Shown: one piece after another, positions 45,715 to 55,450 of the stretch | Layout: every line of letters starts with the position of its first letter | Position numbering within the stretch: the stretch's first letter is position 1 | Program-made: the position numbers and the translations under genes | NCBI GenBank assembly: GCA_023418475.1 | Contig: JAEZZO010000068.1 | Location: 62,001-126,000 of the forward strand | DNA length: 64,000 nt | Origin: Bacillota bacterium | GTDB taxonomy: Bacteria; Bacillota; Clostridia; Lachnospirales; Lachnospiraceae | Direction of reading: 5' to 3' | Notes under the pieces: generated by a model | What the model was told of the DNA's origin: nothing | What the model saw: the letters and a program-made list of their open reading frames with translations, nothing else | The model's database searches: none

Positions 45715-46614
45715 ATGAGCGATCAGAGATTTTATATTGAGTGTCCTAAATTTGGTGACGATTTTAAAATCAAGGACAAAAAGGCTAGAAGAGATTATGC
45801 GCATCCCGTAGATTCAGGTATTATCAAGTTTCTGGATAATAGCGCGATCAATTCGGTTTTTAGGCAATTAGTAGAAATGATGGCTGATTCTACCTATGGA
45901 CCCATTATTGCAAGCGGCATTCCGATTAATCAACATAATTACCCACAGCTAAATGAACTGGTAAATGAGTGTGTAGAAGAACTCAATATAAAGCGCCCTT
46001 ATACTATTATTTCAAGCTCTATTTCCGGGCTTAATGCAATGGCATTTGGCAGCGATGAAGAGCCATATATTGCAGTTAGTCCACTTATGGTGAGAACCAT
46101 GAGTGCCCAGCAGTTAAAGTTTATCATCGGACATGAATGCGGACATGTGGCCATGGGGCATATGATTTATCATACGGTAGTTAGTATTGCATCCATATTT
46201 GCATCTGCAGTGCCTATTATTGGTCCGATTGTTAACAAAGTTGGCGCACTTCCGTTAAAGGCCTGGTCGCGGCGCTCAGAAATCTCAGCTGACCGTGCAG
46301 GATTGCTCTGTTGCGGAGATTGCCGGACGGCACAAAGAACACTTTTACAATTGGAGATGCCTTTTATGGATGCATCCCAGATTGATATTGAGGAATATGT
46401 AAGTAATTCAAGTAAATACCTTAGCAAAGGTATTATTCGAAAAATCAATGAGTTTGATGATGCGCATCCAATTATCCCTAAGAGAATTCATGCTTTACAT
46501 ATTTTTTCGGCAAGTGAAATGTATCATAGAATTACAGGTCAGACTGTCCCTGCAGGAGCAATCTCGGATACCGAACTCGAAAGTAAAACGGAAAATATTA
46601 TTAAGGTACTATAG
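45715..46614 (+). CDS. M48-family zinc metallopeptidase
   Basis: This 299-residue protein has the zinc motif HECGH (His140, Glu141, His144) in FIIGHECGHVAMGHM. A hydrophobic stretch (about 152-180) follows, and the third ligand Glu189 sits in RRSEISADRAGLLCC, the M48 pattern. There is no signal peptide. The hydrophobic stretch may be a membrane-associated hairpin, as in HtpX/Ste24 relatives. M48 enzymes cut membrane-associated or misfolded proteins. It lies 19 bases before a dynamin-like gene, suggesting processing or activation of the operon's partners. Confidence 0.88.
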   Translation: MSDQRFYIECPKFGDDFKIKDKKARRDYAHPVDSGIIKFLDNSAINSVFRQLVEMMADSTYGPIIASGIPINQHNYPQLNELVNECVEELNIKRPYTIISSSISGLNAMAFGSDEEPYIAVSPLMVRTMSAQQLKFIIGHECGHVAMGHMIYHTVVSIASIFASAVPIIGPIVNKVGALPLKAWSRRSEISADRAGLLCCGDCRTAQRTLLQLEMPFMDASQIDIEEYVSNSSKYLSKGIIRKINEFDDAHPIIPKRIHALHIFSASEMYHRITGQTVPAGAISDTELESKTENIIKVL

Positions 46615-46633
46615 TTATTGTAGGAGGGATAGG

Positions 46634-48247
46634 ATGAATTCAGACGCTTTTTTAAAATTATCAGATAAAATGAAAGGTACAGGGGATCAAGTATTATCAG
46701 GTATGATAAAGTCTGCAGAAAGTAAATTAAGCGAGCACTTCCTGCCAAAGGTTATGCTGATTACCAACGGTTATGGCAGGCAGGAAATATATCGCCTGTT
46801 ATGCAATGAAAGCAGCCAGAGTGAAATCTTGCAGGAATATCTGCCAGAAATCGATCGACCATTTTACGTAACACTAAATTATGGGAAACCTTATGCACAA
46901 GAAGAACTGGCTTCCAGTGAAGAAGGAGAATATATAAAAATTACTGCCACTATTGAATGGGACTATTTGAAAGGAGCAGAATTTGCCTGGATTTGTGGCT
47001 TTGATATGTCAAACCTTAAAACATCTATGATTGAAAATATGGATGGAATTATCTTAGTAACCAATGCAACTATGGCTCTTCCCCAGGAAGAAAAGGACTG
47101 GTTGAGGAATGTGTTTCGTTCCTTCTGGTATGGAGAACGGGCAATAGTCTCCTTCTATAGCAGGAATCTTGTAAATACAAAGGAAGATTATGAGGCATTA
47201 TCTAAAAATGTAAATACGATGCTGCAAGTAATTGATTCAAGAATTGGATTTTGCGAGGATTTATCCTCGATTTTTGATACAGCGGGCAAAGCTCTCTGGG
47301 AAGATGTCACAGAGGAAAAACATAAAAACATGGTGATTAAGAATTGTCTTAGAGGTATGCAAGAGAGAGCGTCCGAGCTTCTTAAGGCATCTAAAGTGGA
47401 TACAGAGAAGCTTAAGGCCGCCATGGATAAATTAGAACGAGAGCGTAAAGATATTGAATTGTCAGGGCGAATTCTCTTAGAGAGTACTCTCGAAAATATG
47501 TATGCAGATCTTAAAAACCAAATTATTGAAGCCGCAGACCAATATAATGAAGATGCTTATAATAGTATTCGGAATCGAATTGAAACAACGAAAAAGGTAG
47601 AGCAGGATGTGGATAGTATTCCAACATACTTAAAGGCTGTCTGGGGAAATTTTGAGAATGAAGTGAAAGTAAAGTTTGCCCTCGAACAGGACAGAATATC
47701 CGCTGATTTGGAACACCAGATGGAGACGATATGCAACAGACTACTCCATATGCTTGATTTAGAGGAAGGTTCTGAACTTATGCAGCAGCTGAGTATGGAA
47801 GTTGGTTTTACTGCATACACAATGGATGCGAATGATGCACCTAGAGCGAGCCGTGAGAAATTAATTTCGAAGGGTCTTATGATTGCTTCGATTGCACTTG
47901 CTTTCGTAAATCCTGTCTGGGGATTGGCGGCTTTTGTCACAACTAGGTTTTTTAAACGTTCCAGAGACAACAATTCAGAGGATTTACGGCGTAAGGTACT
48001 TGATGAATTGTATGGAGAGTGCAGCAGTATAAAAGAGAAGGTAGTCGAGCAGATCGCGGCTGTAATTGATGATGCGAAAAAGAATTTTGCTAAGAATATC
48101 GGTAATGTTTATTCCGATATGATTAATTCAATGATAGCTTCTATTGTTCATTTTATGGAACAGATTAAACAGCTTCAGATGCAGGAGGAGCTGCTTTGGG
48201 CAATTGTTGAGGAAGAAATTCCTGCAATCAGGAATTTAATGGAATAA
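46634..48247 (+). CDS. Dynamin-like protein with degenerate GTPase domain (pseudo-GTPase)
   Basis: This 537-residue protein has the layout of a bacterial dynamin: G-domain-like region (about 35-200), long helical regions, a hydrophobic paddle/membrane segment (about 411-440, LISKGLMIASIALAFVNPVWG) and a helical end. The stretch DGIILVTNATMALPQEEKDWL parallels AIVFLINATMPFTDDDKKYI in the next gene. Where a P-loop is expected there is LITNGYGRQEIYRLL without GKS/T, and the NKxD-like G4 is replaced by FYSRNLVN. It probably cannot bind GTP normally and may be a structural partner. ATG 46634 follows TAGGAGGGA. Confidence 0.75.
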   Translation: MNSDAFLKLSDKMKGTGDQVLSGMIKSAESKLSEHFLPKVMLITNGYGRQEIYRLLCNESSQSEILQEYLPEIDRPFYVTLNYGKPYAQEELASSEEGEYIKITATIEWDYLKGAEFAWICGFDMSNLKTSMIENMDGIILVTNATMALPQEEKDWLRNVFRSFWYGERAIVSFYSRNLVNTKEDYEALSKNVNTMLQVIDSRIGFCEDLSSIFDTAGKALWEDVTEEKHKNMVIKNCLRGMQERASELLKASKVDTEKLKAAMDKLERERKDIELSGRILLESTLENMYADLKNQIIEAADQYNEDAYNSIRNRIETTKKVEQDVDSIPTYLKAVWGNFENEVKVKFALEQDRISADLEHQMETICNRLLHMLDLEEGSELMQQLSMEVGFTAYTMDANDAPRASREKLISKGLMIASIALAFVNPVWGLAAFVTTRFFKRSRDNNSEDLRRKVLDELYGECSSIKEKVVEQIAAVIDDAKKNFAKNIGNVYSDMINSMIASIVHFMEQIKQLQMQEELLWAIVEEEIPAIRNLME

Positions 48248-48272
48248 AAGCATAAGAAGGGATGGGAGAAGT

Positions 48273-50405
48273 ATGAGTCTGTATGAGAAACAACAGCATC
48301 TAATGAATACCGTTTGTGAGGATATCCGGGTATGCATCGACATGGTCAGTGAGAAGAATCCGTCCAAGGTTTCCGAGTATGGTTTTGTTCCTGGTATGAA
48401 TAATATGGATATTCATTCGGCTGCAATGAAGGAGCAGATACATAAGCTGCGTGAGGGGATCTTTCAGGTGCTTTTTACGGGAGGGTTTAGTGCGGGAAAA
48501 TCTACCCTTTTGAATGCACTGATGCGTAAGGATTTGTTGAAAACAAGTATTAACGCGGAAACAGCTGTTATTACCAAAGTGATTTTCCATGCGCAAGAAA
48601 AGGTTCTTGTATATAAGAAGCAAGTTGATAAGAATGGTCATCCGATTGTAGAGGAGTATAGGATTGAAGACTTTTTCAGGAAATACAGGGTGGATCAGGA
48701 AAACCCGGGCAAATTTGAAGACATTGAATTCGTTCAGCTGCAGCAAACGCAGGATGGAATAGGAGGTAGCCTTGTACAGCTGGTAGATTCACCCGGTACT
48801 TCCAATAGTGAGGTTGATACAGAAATGGCAAGAAGCTTCGCCGATAAAGCAAGTGCCATAGTGTTTCTGATTAATGCTACAATGCCTTTTACCGATGACG
48901 ATAAGAAATACATAAAATCTCATTATGCAGACAAGGGACTTCGAAATCTGTTCTTTGTTGTGAACCGGTTTGATAGTGTGCAACCGCAGCAGATAGCAAC
49001 ACTGAAAGAGAATGTTGAGAGACAATTGCATGATGTATTCACGATGAAAGGAAAATTTGACAGAGACCTTTTTGAGAGCAGAGTATTTTATACAAATGCT
49101 TATGGATCCTTGAATACCCGATTGGGAATACCTACACAGACATACTTTGGTGATATTATGATTGATGATGCAAAGACCGGTGTACCGGAATTTGAGCACG
49201 CTCTGGCACGATATCTTACCGACGATAACCGCGATAAGGATGCATTGGCAGCCTATGTTCCAAAGCTTGCAACCATATTTGCCGTAGCGAAAAATAAGGT
49301 TGCCGAAGAAATGAAAAAGTACGCACAGGGAAAGGAAAAGCTTGAACATGACCGCGATGAACTGGACGCAGCAATTGTTAAAATAGAGAAAATATTAAAT
49401 GGCATCGAACAAACCTGTAATATTACGGCAGCAGAGCTGGTAAATGATATCAAGAAGGATTACGACAGCTATGTCAGCGCGGTTGAAAATGGTTGGAGCG
49501 CCCATTTTGATGATCCTGTAGTATTGAAAAGTATCAAGTTTAATACGCTGGGGCTAATTGCTCTGGCAATGACCAGAGATGAGAAAAAGAAAGAGGAAAG
49601 AGTTAAGCCAATTCAGGAAGCGATTGAATCGTATGTTAAGAGTAAAGAGAATATTCTTACCGGTAGTATTACGCAGACCATTCAGGCGAAGACGGTGAAG
49701 CTGGAGAATAGCCTTAAGCTATATCAGGAACAGCTGGACGATTTGGATTGTCCGATTAATATTACTGAGATTATGGAAAGTATCCTCTCTGTGGCGACTT
49801 CCGGTGGTAAGGATGCTCCGGATATGCATATCAATGCTTTTCAACTTATTCTGGGAATTGTCGGAGCAGATCCGGAAATAGCTATTGGTGCGATTAATGG
49901 AACTCAGAGTAATATGCAGGCAGTTGTCTCTTCTATTATTAAGAATGTGATCGAATATATTGCCCTGTATGTGGTTGCGTGGCCTATTGGTCTGGCTATG
50001 CTGGCAGGAAGAGCCTGGCAGATGATTAAAGGGTGGCGCGATGGCGGTAACAACGGGGCCAAGAAATTGATTGATGGTCTTAAGCCGCAGGTGATCAACG
50101 AACTACGGAATGGGAAATCAAAGGTAGCTATGGATATGGAGAAAAAGGCCGGCGGCAGTATTATCCGTGCAGGACAAACATTTTCGAACAGCTTTCGTAC
50201 AGAGCTCGAGGGACAGCGCAAATCCTTTGATAATATGATTGAGAACTTGGGAAAAACAACATTTAACATTACTCAGGAGGCGGAGCGTACCACGAAACTT
50301 TTAACAAAAATGGTTAGCTCTATCAGTGAAATCAGTCAGCTTACAACAGGTCACTCACTTACAGAGAAAGAGATTTTAACTAAGGCAGAGATGATATTTG
50401 GCTAG
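48273..50405 (+). CDS. Bacterial dynamin-like GTPase (large)
   Basis: This 710-residue protein has a full dynamin-type GTPase domain: G1 GGFSAGKST (70-78), the G2 Thr in NAETAVITKV (about 97), G3 VDSPG (171-175) and G4 NRFD (231-234). Long helical stalk regions follow. A hydrophobic segment at about 554-586 (VIEYIALYVVAWPIGLAMLAG) is the likely membrane-inserting paddle. Bacterial dynamins tubulate or fuse membranes, and some (B. subtilis DynA, E. coli LeoA/Eleos) are linked to phage resistance. AAGGGATGGGAG precedes the start, 25 bases after the pseudo-GTPase gene. Confidence 0.9.
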   Translation: MSLYEKQQHLMNTVCEDIRVCIDMVSEKNPSKVSEYGFVPGMNNMDIHSAAMKEQIHKLREGIFQVLFTGGFSAGKSTLLNALMRKDLLKTSINAETAVITKVIFHAQEKVLVYKKQVDKNGHPIVEEYRIEDFFRKYRVDQENPGKFEDIEFVQLQQTQDGIGGSLVQLVDSPGTSNSEVDTEMARSFADKASAIVFLINATMPFTDDDKKYIKSHYADKGLRNLFFVVNRFDSVQPQQIATLKENVERQLHDVFTMKGKFDRDLFESRVFYTNAYGSLNTRLGIPTQTYFGDIMIDDAKTGVPEFEHALARYLTDDNRDKDALAAYVPKLATIFAVAKNKVAEEMKKYAQGKEKLEHDRDELDAAIVKIEKILNGIEQTCNITAAELVNDIKKDYDSYVSAVENGWSAHFDDPVVLKSIKFNTLGLIALAMTRDEKKKEERVKPIQEAIESYVKSKENILTGSITQTIQAKTVKLENSLKLYQEQLDDLDCPINITEIMESILSVATSGGKDAPDMHINAFQLILGIVGADPEIAIGAINGTQSNMQAVVSSIIKNVIEYIALYVVAWPIGLAMLAGRAWQMIKGWRDGGNNGAKKLIDGLKPQVINELRNGKSKVAMDMEKKAGGSIIRAGQTFSNSFRTELEGQRKSFDNMIENLGKTTFNITQEAERTTKLLTKMVSSISEISQLTTGHSLTEKEILTKAEMIFG

Positions 50406-50481
50406 TATAGGGTATGCTGCAGATACGGCAGGATTTTAGATCAGATAATCTAAATTAATGAAAGTAAAAGGAGATGGAGCG

Positions 50482-50997
50482 ATGCTGTATAGTGAGACAT
50501 TTTCATCCCAATGGGATAGTCTGGTCAATGCATTTGTTTCGGAAACACAAGGATATACACCGGAGATGATGACACAGAAACGAGTGAATGAATGGTATAA
50601 AGCCAACAGCTTTCGATGGAGCAGTATTGCGGAGAAGGAAGGAATTCTCTTAAGCAGCATGAAAAATGGTCGTCTTACATCAGAACTTACGCAGACGATT
50701 GCTAAATTCCATTTTTCAGAGATTAAGTCATCCGTAAAACCCAATATCATACCTGGTATTGTGGCGGGGGTTCTTGGTGCGGTGAGTGGCGGTATCATTT
50801 TAAAATTGGCACTCCATGCTAAGATCTGGATGCTTGTAATTGAAGCAATAGTATGTGTGATAGCCGTATTGTTTTGGTATGCAAGTAAGCTTGATCAACA
50901 TACTAAGACCGAAAATGAGAGATTTCATAAAGGGTATGCACAGCAGCTGATCGATTACAAAACTGTCTTGATGTCAGTATGTAAGCAATACGATTGA
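50482..50997 (+). CDS. Two-TM membrane protein of unknown function
   Basis: This 171-residue protein has a soluble helical N-terminal part (about 1-90), two hydrophobic helices (about 92-110, IIPGIVAGVLGAVSGGIIL; and 118-135, MLVIEAIVCVIAVLFWYA), and a helical tail. ATG 50482 behind AAAAGGAGATGG is preferred to the in-frame ATG 50458. It sits between the two dynamin-like GTPase genes and may anchor them at the membrane. No family recognised. Confidence 0.7.
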   Translation: MLYSETFSSQWDSLVNAFVSETQGYTPEMMTQKRVNEWYKANSFRWSSIAEKEGILLSSMKNGRLTSELTQTIAKFHFSEIKSSVKPNIIPGIVAGVLGAVSGGIILKLALHAKIWMLVIEAIVCVIAVLFWYASKLDQHTKTENERFHKGYAQQLIDYKTVLMSVCKQYD

Positions 50998-51023
50998 TTT
51001 TATTGTGCTTGAGGGTATATATC

Positions 51024-52529
51024 ATGGAAATAAGAGAGGCTATTGATCGACTGGCTAAAATTAAAACAGATGAGGAGGAGCGAAAAAATGATTTTACAAT
51101 CGTATTTTTTGGGGTCTTTTCTTCAGGAAAATCATCGATATTAAATTATTTACTGGATTGCAACGATCTTAAGCTGCCGGTTGGAGATTTCCCAATTACG
51201 AAAGTGATTACTCGCATAAGGTATGGATCTGCGCTAGCGTTCTATTGTGTAAATGGTAATAGAGGTGAAAGGCAGAAAATCAAGAAGGATAAATTCGATA
51301 AGCTTGTGATTGGGCAGCTGCCTCTTCCGTATAAATGTAAAGAAATAGTAATTGAGATTCCTTCTAAGATTCTTGAAAACGGGGTTGTATTTGTAGATAC
51401 CCCGGGTTTTTTGGATGAAATGGGCGGTGATTTGGAAAAAATGAGCCGGGAGGCGGTATTAAAATGTGATCTGGCAATATTCTGCACGAGTGCCGCTTCT
51501 CTTGGGCATCAATTTGAACGTGAATATATTGAGGAATTAGAAGATAGCATCGGAAATTATTGTATGATCATTAATCGCATGGATTGCTGTAACACGGAAG
51601 AGGATGAAGAAGATATTATAAAGAAAGCCACTTATTATATGGAGAAAAAAGGTGGGTGGTACCTTAATAATTTATTTGGAAGAAATTATTTTTTTACGAT
51701 TGCTGCAGGACCCGGTAAGTCATTAAGAGGATTTGACTCCTATCTTAGCTATGCTCTGGGGGATATGCGCCTTCGAACGCAGCTGAAGGAAACCTCTGCT
51801 GAGAGGATAGCGGGCTTTCGAAAGCGGATGTTGGGTCTGGATGTTGAGACAGAGATTGAAACATTGAAAGAAGAACTGGAAAAAGCCATGAACCTGCACC
51901 ATAAAAAGGAAGCAGAAATCAAGTATGAGAATAATATGATCAAGCTGGATAATCAACAAGAGAGAAGTAGACTTACCGGAGTATATGAAGCAGCAATGGA
52001 GGAGGCAACAAAACAGATAGAAACCAAAATTAATTCTTTGGCTTCCCGAAATATTATAGAGGCTTTTGCGGAGCAGTCCCGCGATGCAATAGAATCTTGT
52101 TATTTGGCAGTTGCAAAAAAAGCCGACCTGGATTTGCATACGAAGGGAGAACAGAAAATAGAGAATTGGTTCTATGGAGAATTACTCGATATAGAAATCC
52201 AAAAACCAAAGAAAACGGTTATAAGACGCCGGGGGTTTTTTGAAAGAGTAGCAGGTGCGGTTGAAAATATACTTTTGTATGAATCGATTGATCCGGATTT
52301 AATTATTGATCCCAAAGATGTATATGGTTACTGTAATTATCAGGCACCTGCCTTGGAGCTTGTTAAGAACACACTATACCCGAAGCTTTTAAATCATCTT
52401 AAGTCAAGACTCAGTCAATATAATAGGAAAGAAGTTATTCCGGTACAGACAGGTCTTGAAGCTGACATTGACAATATGAAGCAGCTACTTAATAAGTGGA
52501 GAGAGATCAAAAGGTGTTGTAATGGGTGA
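51024..52529 (+). CDS. Second dynamin-like GTPase
   Basis: This 501-residue protein has an N-terminal GTPase domain with G1 GVFSSGKSS (30-38), G3 VDTPGF (124-129) and G4 NRMD (184-187). A long helical region with coiled coil (about 270-400) follows. No strong membrane helix is seen; an amphipathic stretch near FFERVAGAVENILLY could touch the membrane. Bacterial dynamins often act as unequal pairs, so it is a likely partner of the 710-residue GTPase. ATG 51024 is used; the frame opens earlier and would overlap the previous stop. Confidence 0.85.
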   Translation: MEIREAIDRLAKIKTDEEERKNDFTIVFFGVFSSGKSSILNYLLDCNDLKLPVGDFPITKVITRIRYGSALAFYCVNGNRGERQKIKKDKFDKLVIGQLPLPYKCKEIVIEIPSKILENGVVFVDTPGFLDEMGGDLEKMSREAVLKCDLAIFCTSAASLGHQFEREYIEELEDSIGNYCMIINRMDCCNTEEDEEDIIKKATYYMEKKGGWYLNNLFGRNYFFTIAAGPGKSLRGFDSYLSYALGDMRLRTQLKETSAERIAGFRKRMLGLDVETEIETLKEELEKAMNLHHKKEAEIKYENNMIKLDNQQERSRLTGVYEAAMEEATKQIETKINSLASRNIIEAFAEQSRDAIESCYLAVAKKADLDLHTKGEQKIENWFYGELLDIEIQKPKKTVIRRRGFFERVAGAVENILLYESIDPDLIIDPKDVYGYCNYQAPALELVKNTLYPKLLNHLKSRLSQYNRKEVIPVQTGLEADIDNMKQLLNKWREIKRCCNG

Positions 52530-52558
52530 GTTATCCTACATGGAGCTGGTGAATTAAT

Positions 52559-53920
52559 ATGGGAGATTGCAATGAAAAAGTCAATATAGAATCATATCGG
52601 TCTCAGGCTGAGGCCGGAAATCCGGTGGAGCAGTTTAGAATGGGCTTGATCTACTACTACGGCAATGGTGTGGATCAGAATTATAAAAATGCCGTGAAAT
52701 GGTTTGTTAAGGCAGCTGAGCAGGGATATTTGTATGCCCGGACGAGTCTTGGAATATGCTACCGGAGAGGCGAGGGTATACTTGTTAATTATATAGAAGC
52801 AGTAAAATTATTTACGCTTGCTGCCGGTCAAGGTGACATCGTTGCAATCTATAATCTGGGGATTTGCTATTACAACGGACAGGGCGTGTCACAGGATTAT
52901 CAGAAAGCAGCAGATCTCTTTCAAAAGGCGGCGGATCAGGGGAATATCAGCGAACGGCATTCCTTCGGACAAATAAAGTCTGATATTGCCGACGAACCGG
53001 TAAGCGCAGACGAAGCGTTTCGACTGTATAGAGAGGCTTCTGTTAAAATTGACAATCTGAATGCGCAGCTTAAGGATGCAATTCTTCGTAAAGATGGTGC
53101 AGCCTTTCAAAGTGATGCGAATATCATGAAAATAAACAATCTGTCTCGTGAAATCAATGAGTTAAAAAAGACGGAAGGGCAACTAAGATTAGACAAATCA
53201 AATCTGGAGCGGCAGCTAAATGAACAAAGAAAAAAATATGAAAAGCAACTCAGTACGCAACAGTCAGAAGCAAAAACACTTGAGTTTACGCTTCGTAAGA
53301 AAATAAAAGCATTAGAGAGCCAATGTTCTGAACAGATAAGTATGCTTGATACGACAAGAGCCAGCCTGCAAACATCGAAGCAGGAGGTAAACAGGCATTT
53401 GCATACAATAGAAGAGCATATGGGTACGATTGTTGAAAATCAGTTAACAATAGATGGTTTGAATACCAAACTATCCGCCTGTGAGATACAAATCACAGAA
53501 AATAAAAAGGTTATCGAGGCAAATACGAATACGATTACTGAATTAAGAACACAAAAACCGTTTATTAAGAAAGCAAATGTGCTGTGCTGGATTGATATAT
53601 TTGCGTTAATCGTCATCTGTGTGGTATTTATAAGAAATGGAATGTATTATAGGGTAGAACAGCCATATATCTGGCAATCTTTTGCGGCCGGCATAATTGT
53701 GACAGAAATTCTCCTGTTAATATGCCTAAACAAGAAACTTTATGTTCTTCATTTCATATTATGTCTCGTTATGTATGGAGGAACTTATCTCTTTTGGCTT
53801 GAGTATTATATTTTTTACGAAATGGATCATATAGCATTAATTCCATATGGAGCATTGTTACTTTGGAGTGCGTTTGCATCTCTGAGAAAGGAAATATATA
53901 TTACGCATACATCAAATTAG
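52559..53920 (+). CDS. Sel1-repeat / coiled-coil / membrane protein
   Basis: This 453-residue protein begins with three Sel1-like repeats (about 14-122; units such as AVKWFVKAAEQGYLYARTSL, AVKLFTLAAGQGD and AADLFQKAADQGN). A long coiled coil follows (about 155-330, rich in Glu, Lys and Gln), then a C-terminal block of about four membrane helices (345-440). Sel1 repeats usually scaffold protein complexes. It closes the operon, 29 bases after the second GTPase gene, and may link the cytoplasmic partners to the membrane. Confidence 0.82.
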   Translation: MGDCNEKVNIESYRSQAEAGNPVEQFRMGLIYYYGNGVDQNYKNAVKWFVKAAEQGYLYARTSLGICYRRGEGILVNYIEAVKLFTLAAGQGDIVAIYNLGICYYNGQGVSQDYQKAADLFQKAADQGNISERHSFGQIKSDIADEPVSADEAFRLYREASVKIDNLNAQLKDAILRKDGAAFQSDANIMKINNLSREINELKKTEGQLRLDKSNLERQLNEQRKKYEKQLSTQQSEAKTLEFTLRKKIKALESQCSEQISMLDTTRASLQTSKQEVNRHLHTIEEHMGTIVENQLTIDGLNTKLSACEIQITENKKVIEANTNTITELRTQKPFIKKANVLCWIDIFALIVICVVFIRNGMYYRVEQPYIWQSFAAGIIVTEILLLICLNKKLYVLHFILCLVMYGGTYLFWLEYYIFYEMDHIALIPYGALLLWSAFASLRKEIYITHTSN

Positions 53921-54120
53921 GTGCCCGTCAAATCCACTGAGGACGCGGCTGAAAGAGAATTCTCGGCTTTTGAGAGCAACCTTGATGTAGTTATAAATTA
54001 TGACTCAAAATATAGAGAATGAATATGATGTTGATTTTATTATGGATATTAGCTATAATTTGGAGAAAATAGAAAGTGAAGAGACCGGTAGTACAGTTCC
54101 TCTTAAAAACGGAGACAATA

Positions 54121-55344
54121 ATGATGGATGGCATTAAAATGGATAACCAGGGAAATCTCAAAGACAATCAGAAATATTATACCTCCGGGCAGTTCGCACG
54201 TATGTCACACGTTACCTTGCGTACAATCCGTTATTATGATAAACAGAAGATACTAAAGCCGTCTTTTGTAAATGACTCAGGGGCCAGGTTTTATACGGAC
54301 AAGGATTTCGTAAGATTACAACAGATCCTTCTTCTGAAATACGTTGGATTTACGCTGGAGGATATACGGGATATTACAATTGGGGATACGGATTACCTCT
54401 TTTTATTAAACTCACTGAAGCTTCAGGGAAAATTAGTACAGGATAAGATCGAGCAGCTGCAGCTGGTGGATAAGGCAGTAAAAGATACAACCCAGGAACT
54501 GGAACGAAGTGGTAAGGTTGATTGGAGCAAGCTGCTAAGCCTGATACACCTTACGAAAATCGAGAATAGTCTGGTAAGCCAGTATAAGAATTCAAGCAAT
54601 ATTTCAGCCAGAATTAATCTCCATCATAACTATGCGAAGAATAAATACGGATGGTTTCCGTGGATATATGACCAATGCGGTATCAGATCAGGGAATGAAA
54701 TTCTGGAGCTTGGATGCGGCAATGGAGCTTTATGGCTGGAGAACTATAAGCGTCTTCCGGAGAACATAATGGTTACCCTGACGGACCAATCCGAGGGAAT
54801 GCTTCGCGATGTAAGGCGGATGATTGGGGCAGATGATGTGCGCTTTGCCTTTGAGGCCTTTGATTGCAGCAATATTCCCTTTCCGGATGCTTCCTTTGAT
54901 CTTGTTATTGCGAACCATGTTCTTTTTTATTGTAAGGATATCGCGGGAGTCTGCAGGGAGGCGGCAAGGGTTCTGAAGCCGCAGGGACATTTTATCTGCA
55001 GCACCTATGGTGCGGATCATATGAAGGAGATTACAAGTCTGGTGCAGTCCTTCGATGATAGAATTGTTCTGTCAGAGGAGCCTCTCTATCAGAGGTTTGG
55101 AATGGAGAACGGGGAGGCACTGCTTAAGCCTTTCTTTGACAAGATCGTATGGCAGGAATATGAGGATGAGCTGCTGGTGGATGCGGCTGAGCCATTAATC
55201 GAGTATATCATATCATGCCATGGTAACCAGAACCGGTATATACTGGATCGGATGAAGGAGTTCCGAGGTTTTGTGAATAAGAAGCTAACTCCAAACTTTC
55301 GTATAACCAAGAGAGCGGGTATATTTATTTGCAAATATGAATAA
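54121..55344 (+). CDS. MerR-type regulator fused to a SAM-dependent methyltransferase
   Basis: The N-terminal part (about 18-125) is a MerR winged helix with dimerisation helix (YTSGQFARMSHVTLRTIRYYDKQKILKPSF, then ARFYTDKDFVRLQQILLLKYVGF). From about 185 there is a class I methyltransferase: motif I EILELGCGNGALWLENY, then TDQSEGMLRDVRR and SFDLVIANHVLFYCKD. The fusion suggests a regulator whose ligand is also its methylation substrate, or a sensing use of the methyltransferase fold. ATG 54121 behind GGAGA is taken; GTG 54076 is possible. A MerR-type promoter lies 24 bases after its stop, before rfbA. Confidence 0.88.
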   Translation: MMDGIKMDNQGNLKDNQKYYTSGQFARMSHVTLRTIRYYDKQKILKPSFVNDSGARFYTDKDFVRLQQILLLKYVGFTLEDIRDITIGDTDYLFLLNSLKLQGKLVQDKIEQLQLVDKAVKDTTQELERSGKVDWSKLLSLIHLTKIENSLVSQYKNSSNISARINLHHNYAKNKYGWFPWIYDQCGIRSGNEILELGCGNGALWLENYKRLPENIMVTLTDQSEGMLRDVRRMIGADDVRFAFEAFDCSNIPFPDASFDLVIANHVLFYCKDIAGVCREAARVLKPQGHFICSTYGADHMKEITSLVQSFDDRIVLSEEPLYQRFGMENGEALLKPFFDKIVWQEYEDELLVDAAEPLIEYIISCHGNQNRYILDRMKEFRGFVNKKLTPNFRITKRAGIFICKYE

Positions 55345-55367
55345 ATTATGAAATAATAAAAAAGTGC

Positions 55368-55398
55368 TTGAAGGTGACCTTGCGTCACCTTTTATAAT
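55368..55398 (+). promoter_or_regulatory. MerR-type promoter before rfbA
   Basis: TTGAAG (55368-55373), a 19-base spacer with the dyad AAGGTGAC-CTTGC-GTCACCTT (55371-55391), and a perfect TATAAT (55393-55398). It is almost identical to the site before rfbC at 42388. The dyad and long spacer are hallmarks of MerR-controlled promoters. Confidence 0.78.
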
Positions 55399-55450
55399 AG
55401 CTTTAGTTGTTGAAACATAGTATTGGGATTTAGAGAAGGAGATAAAGGGA

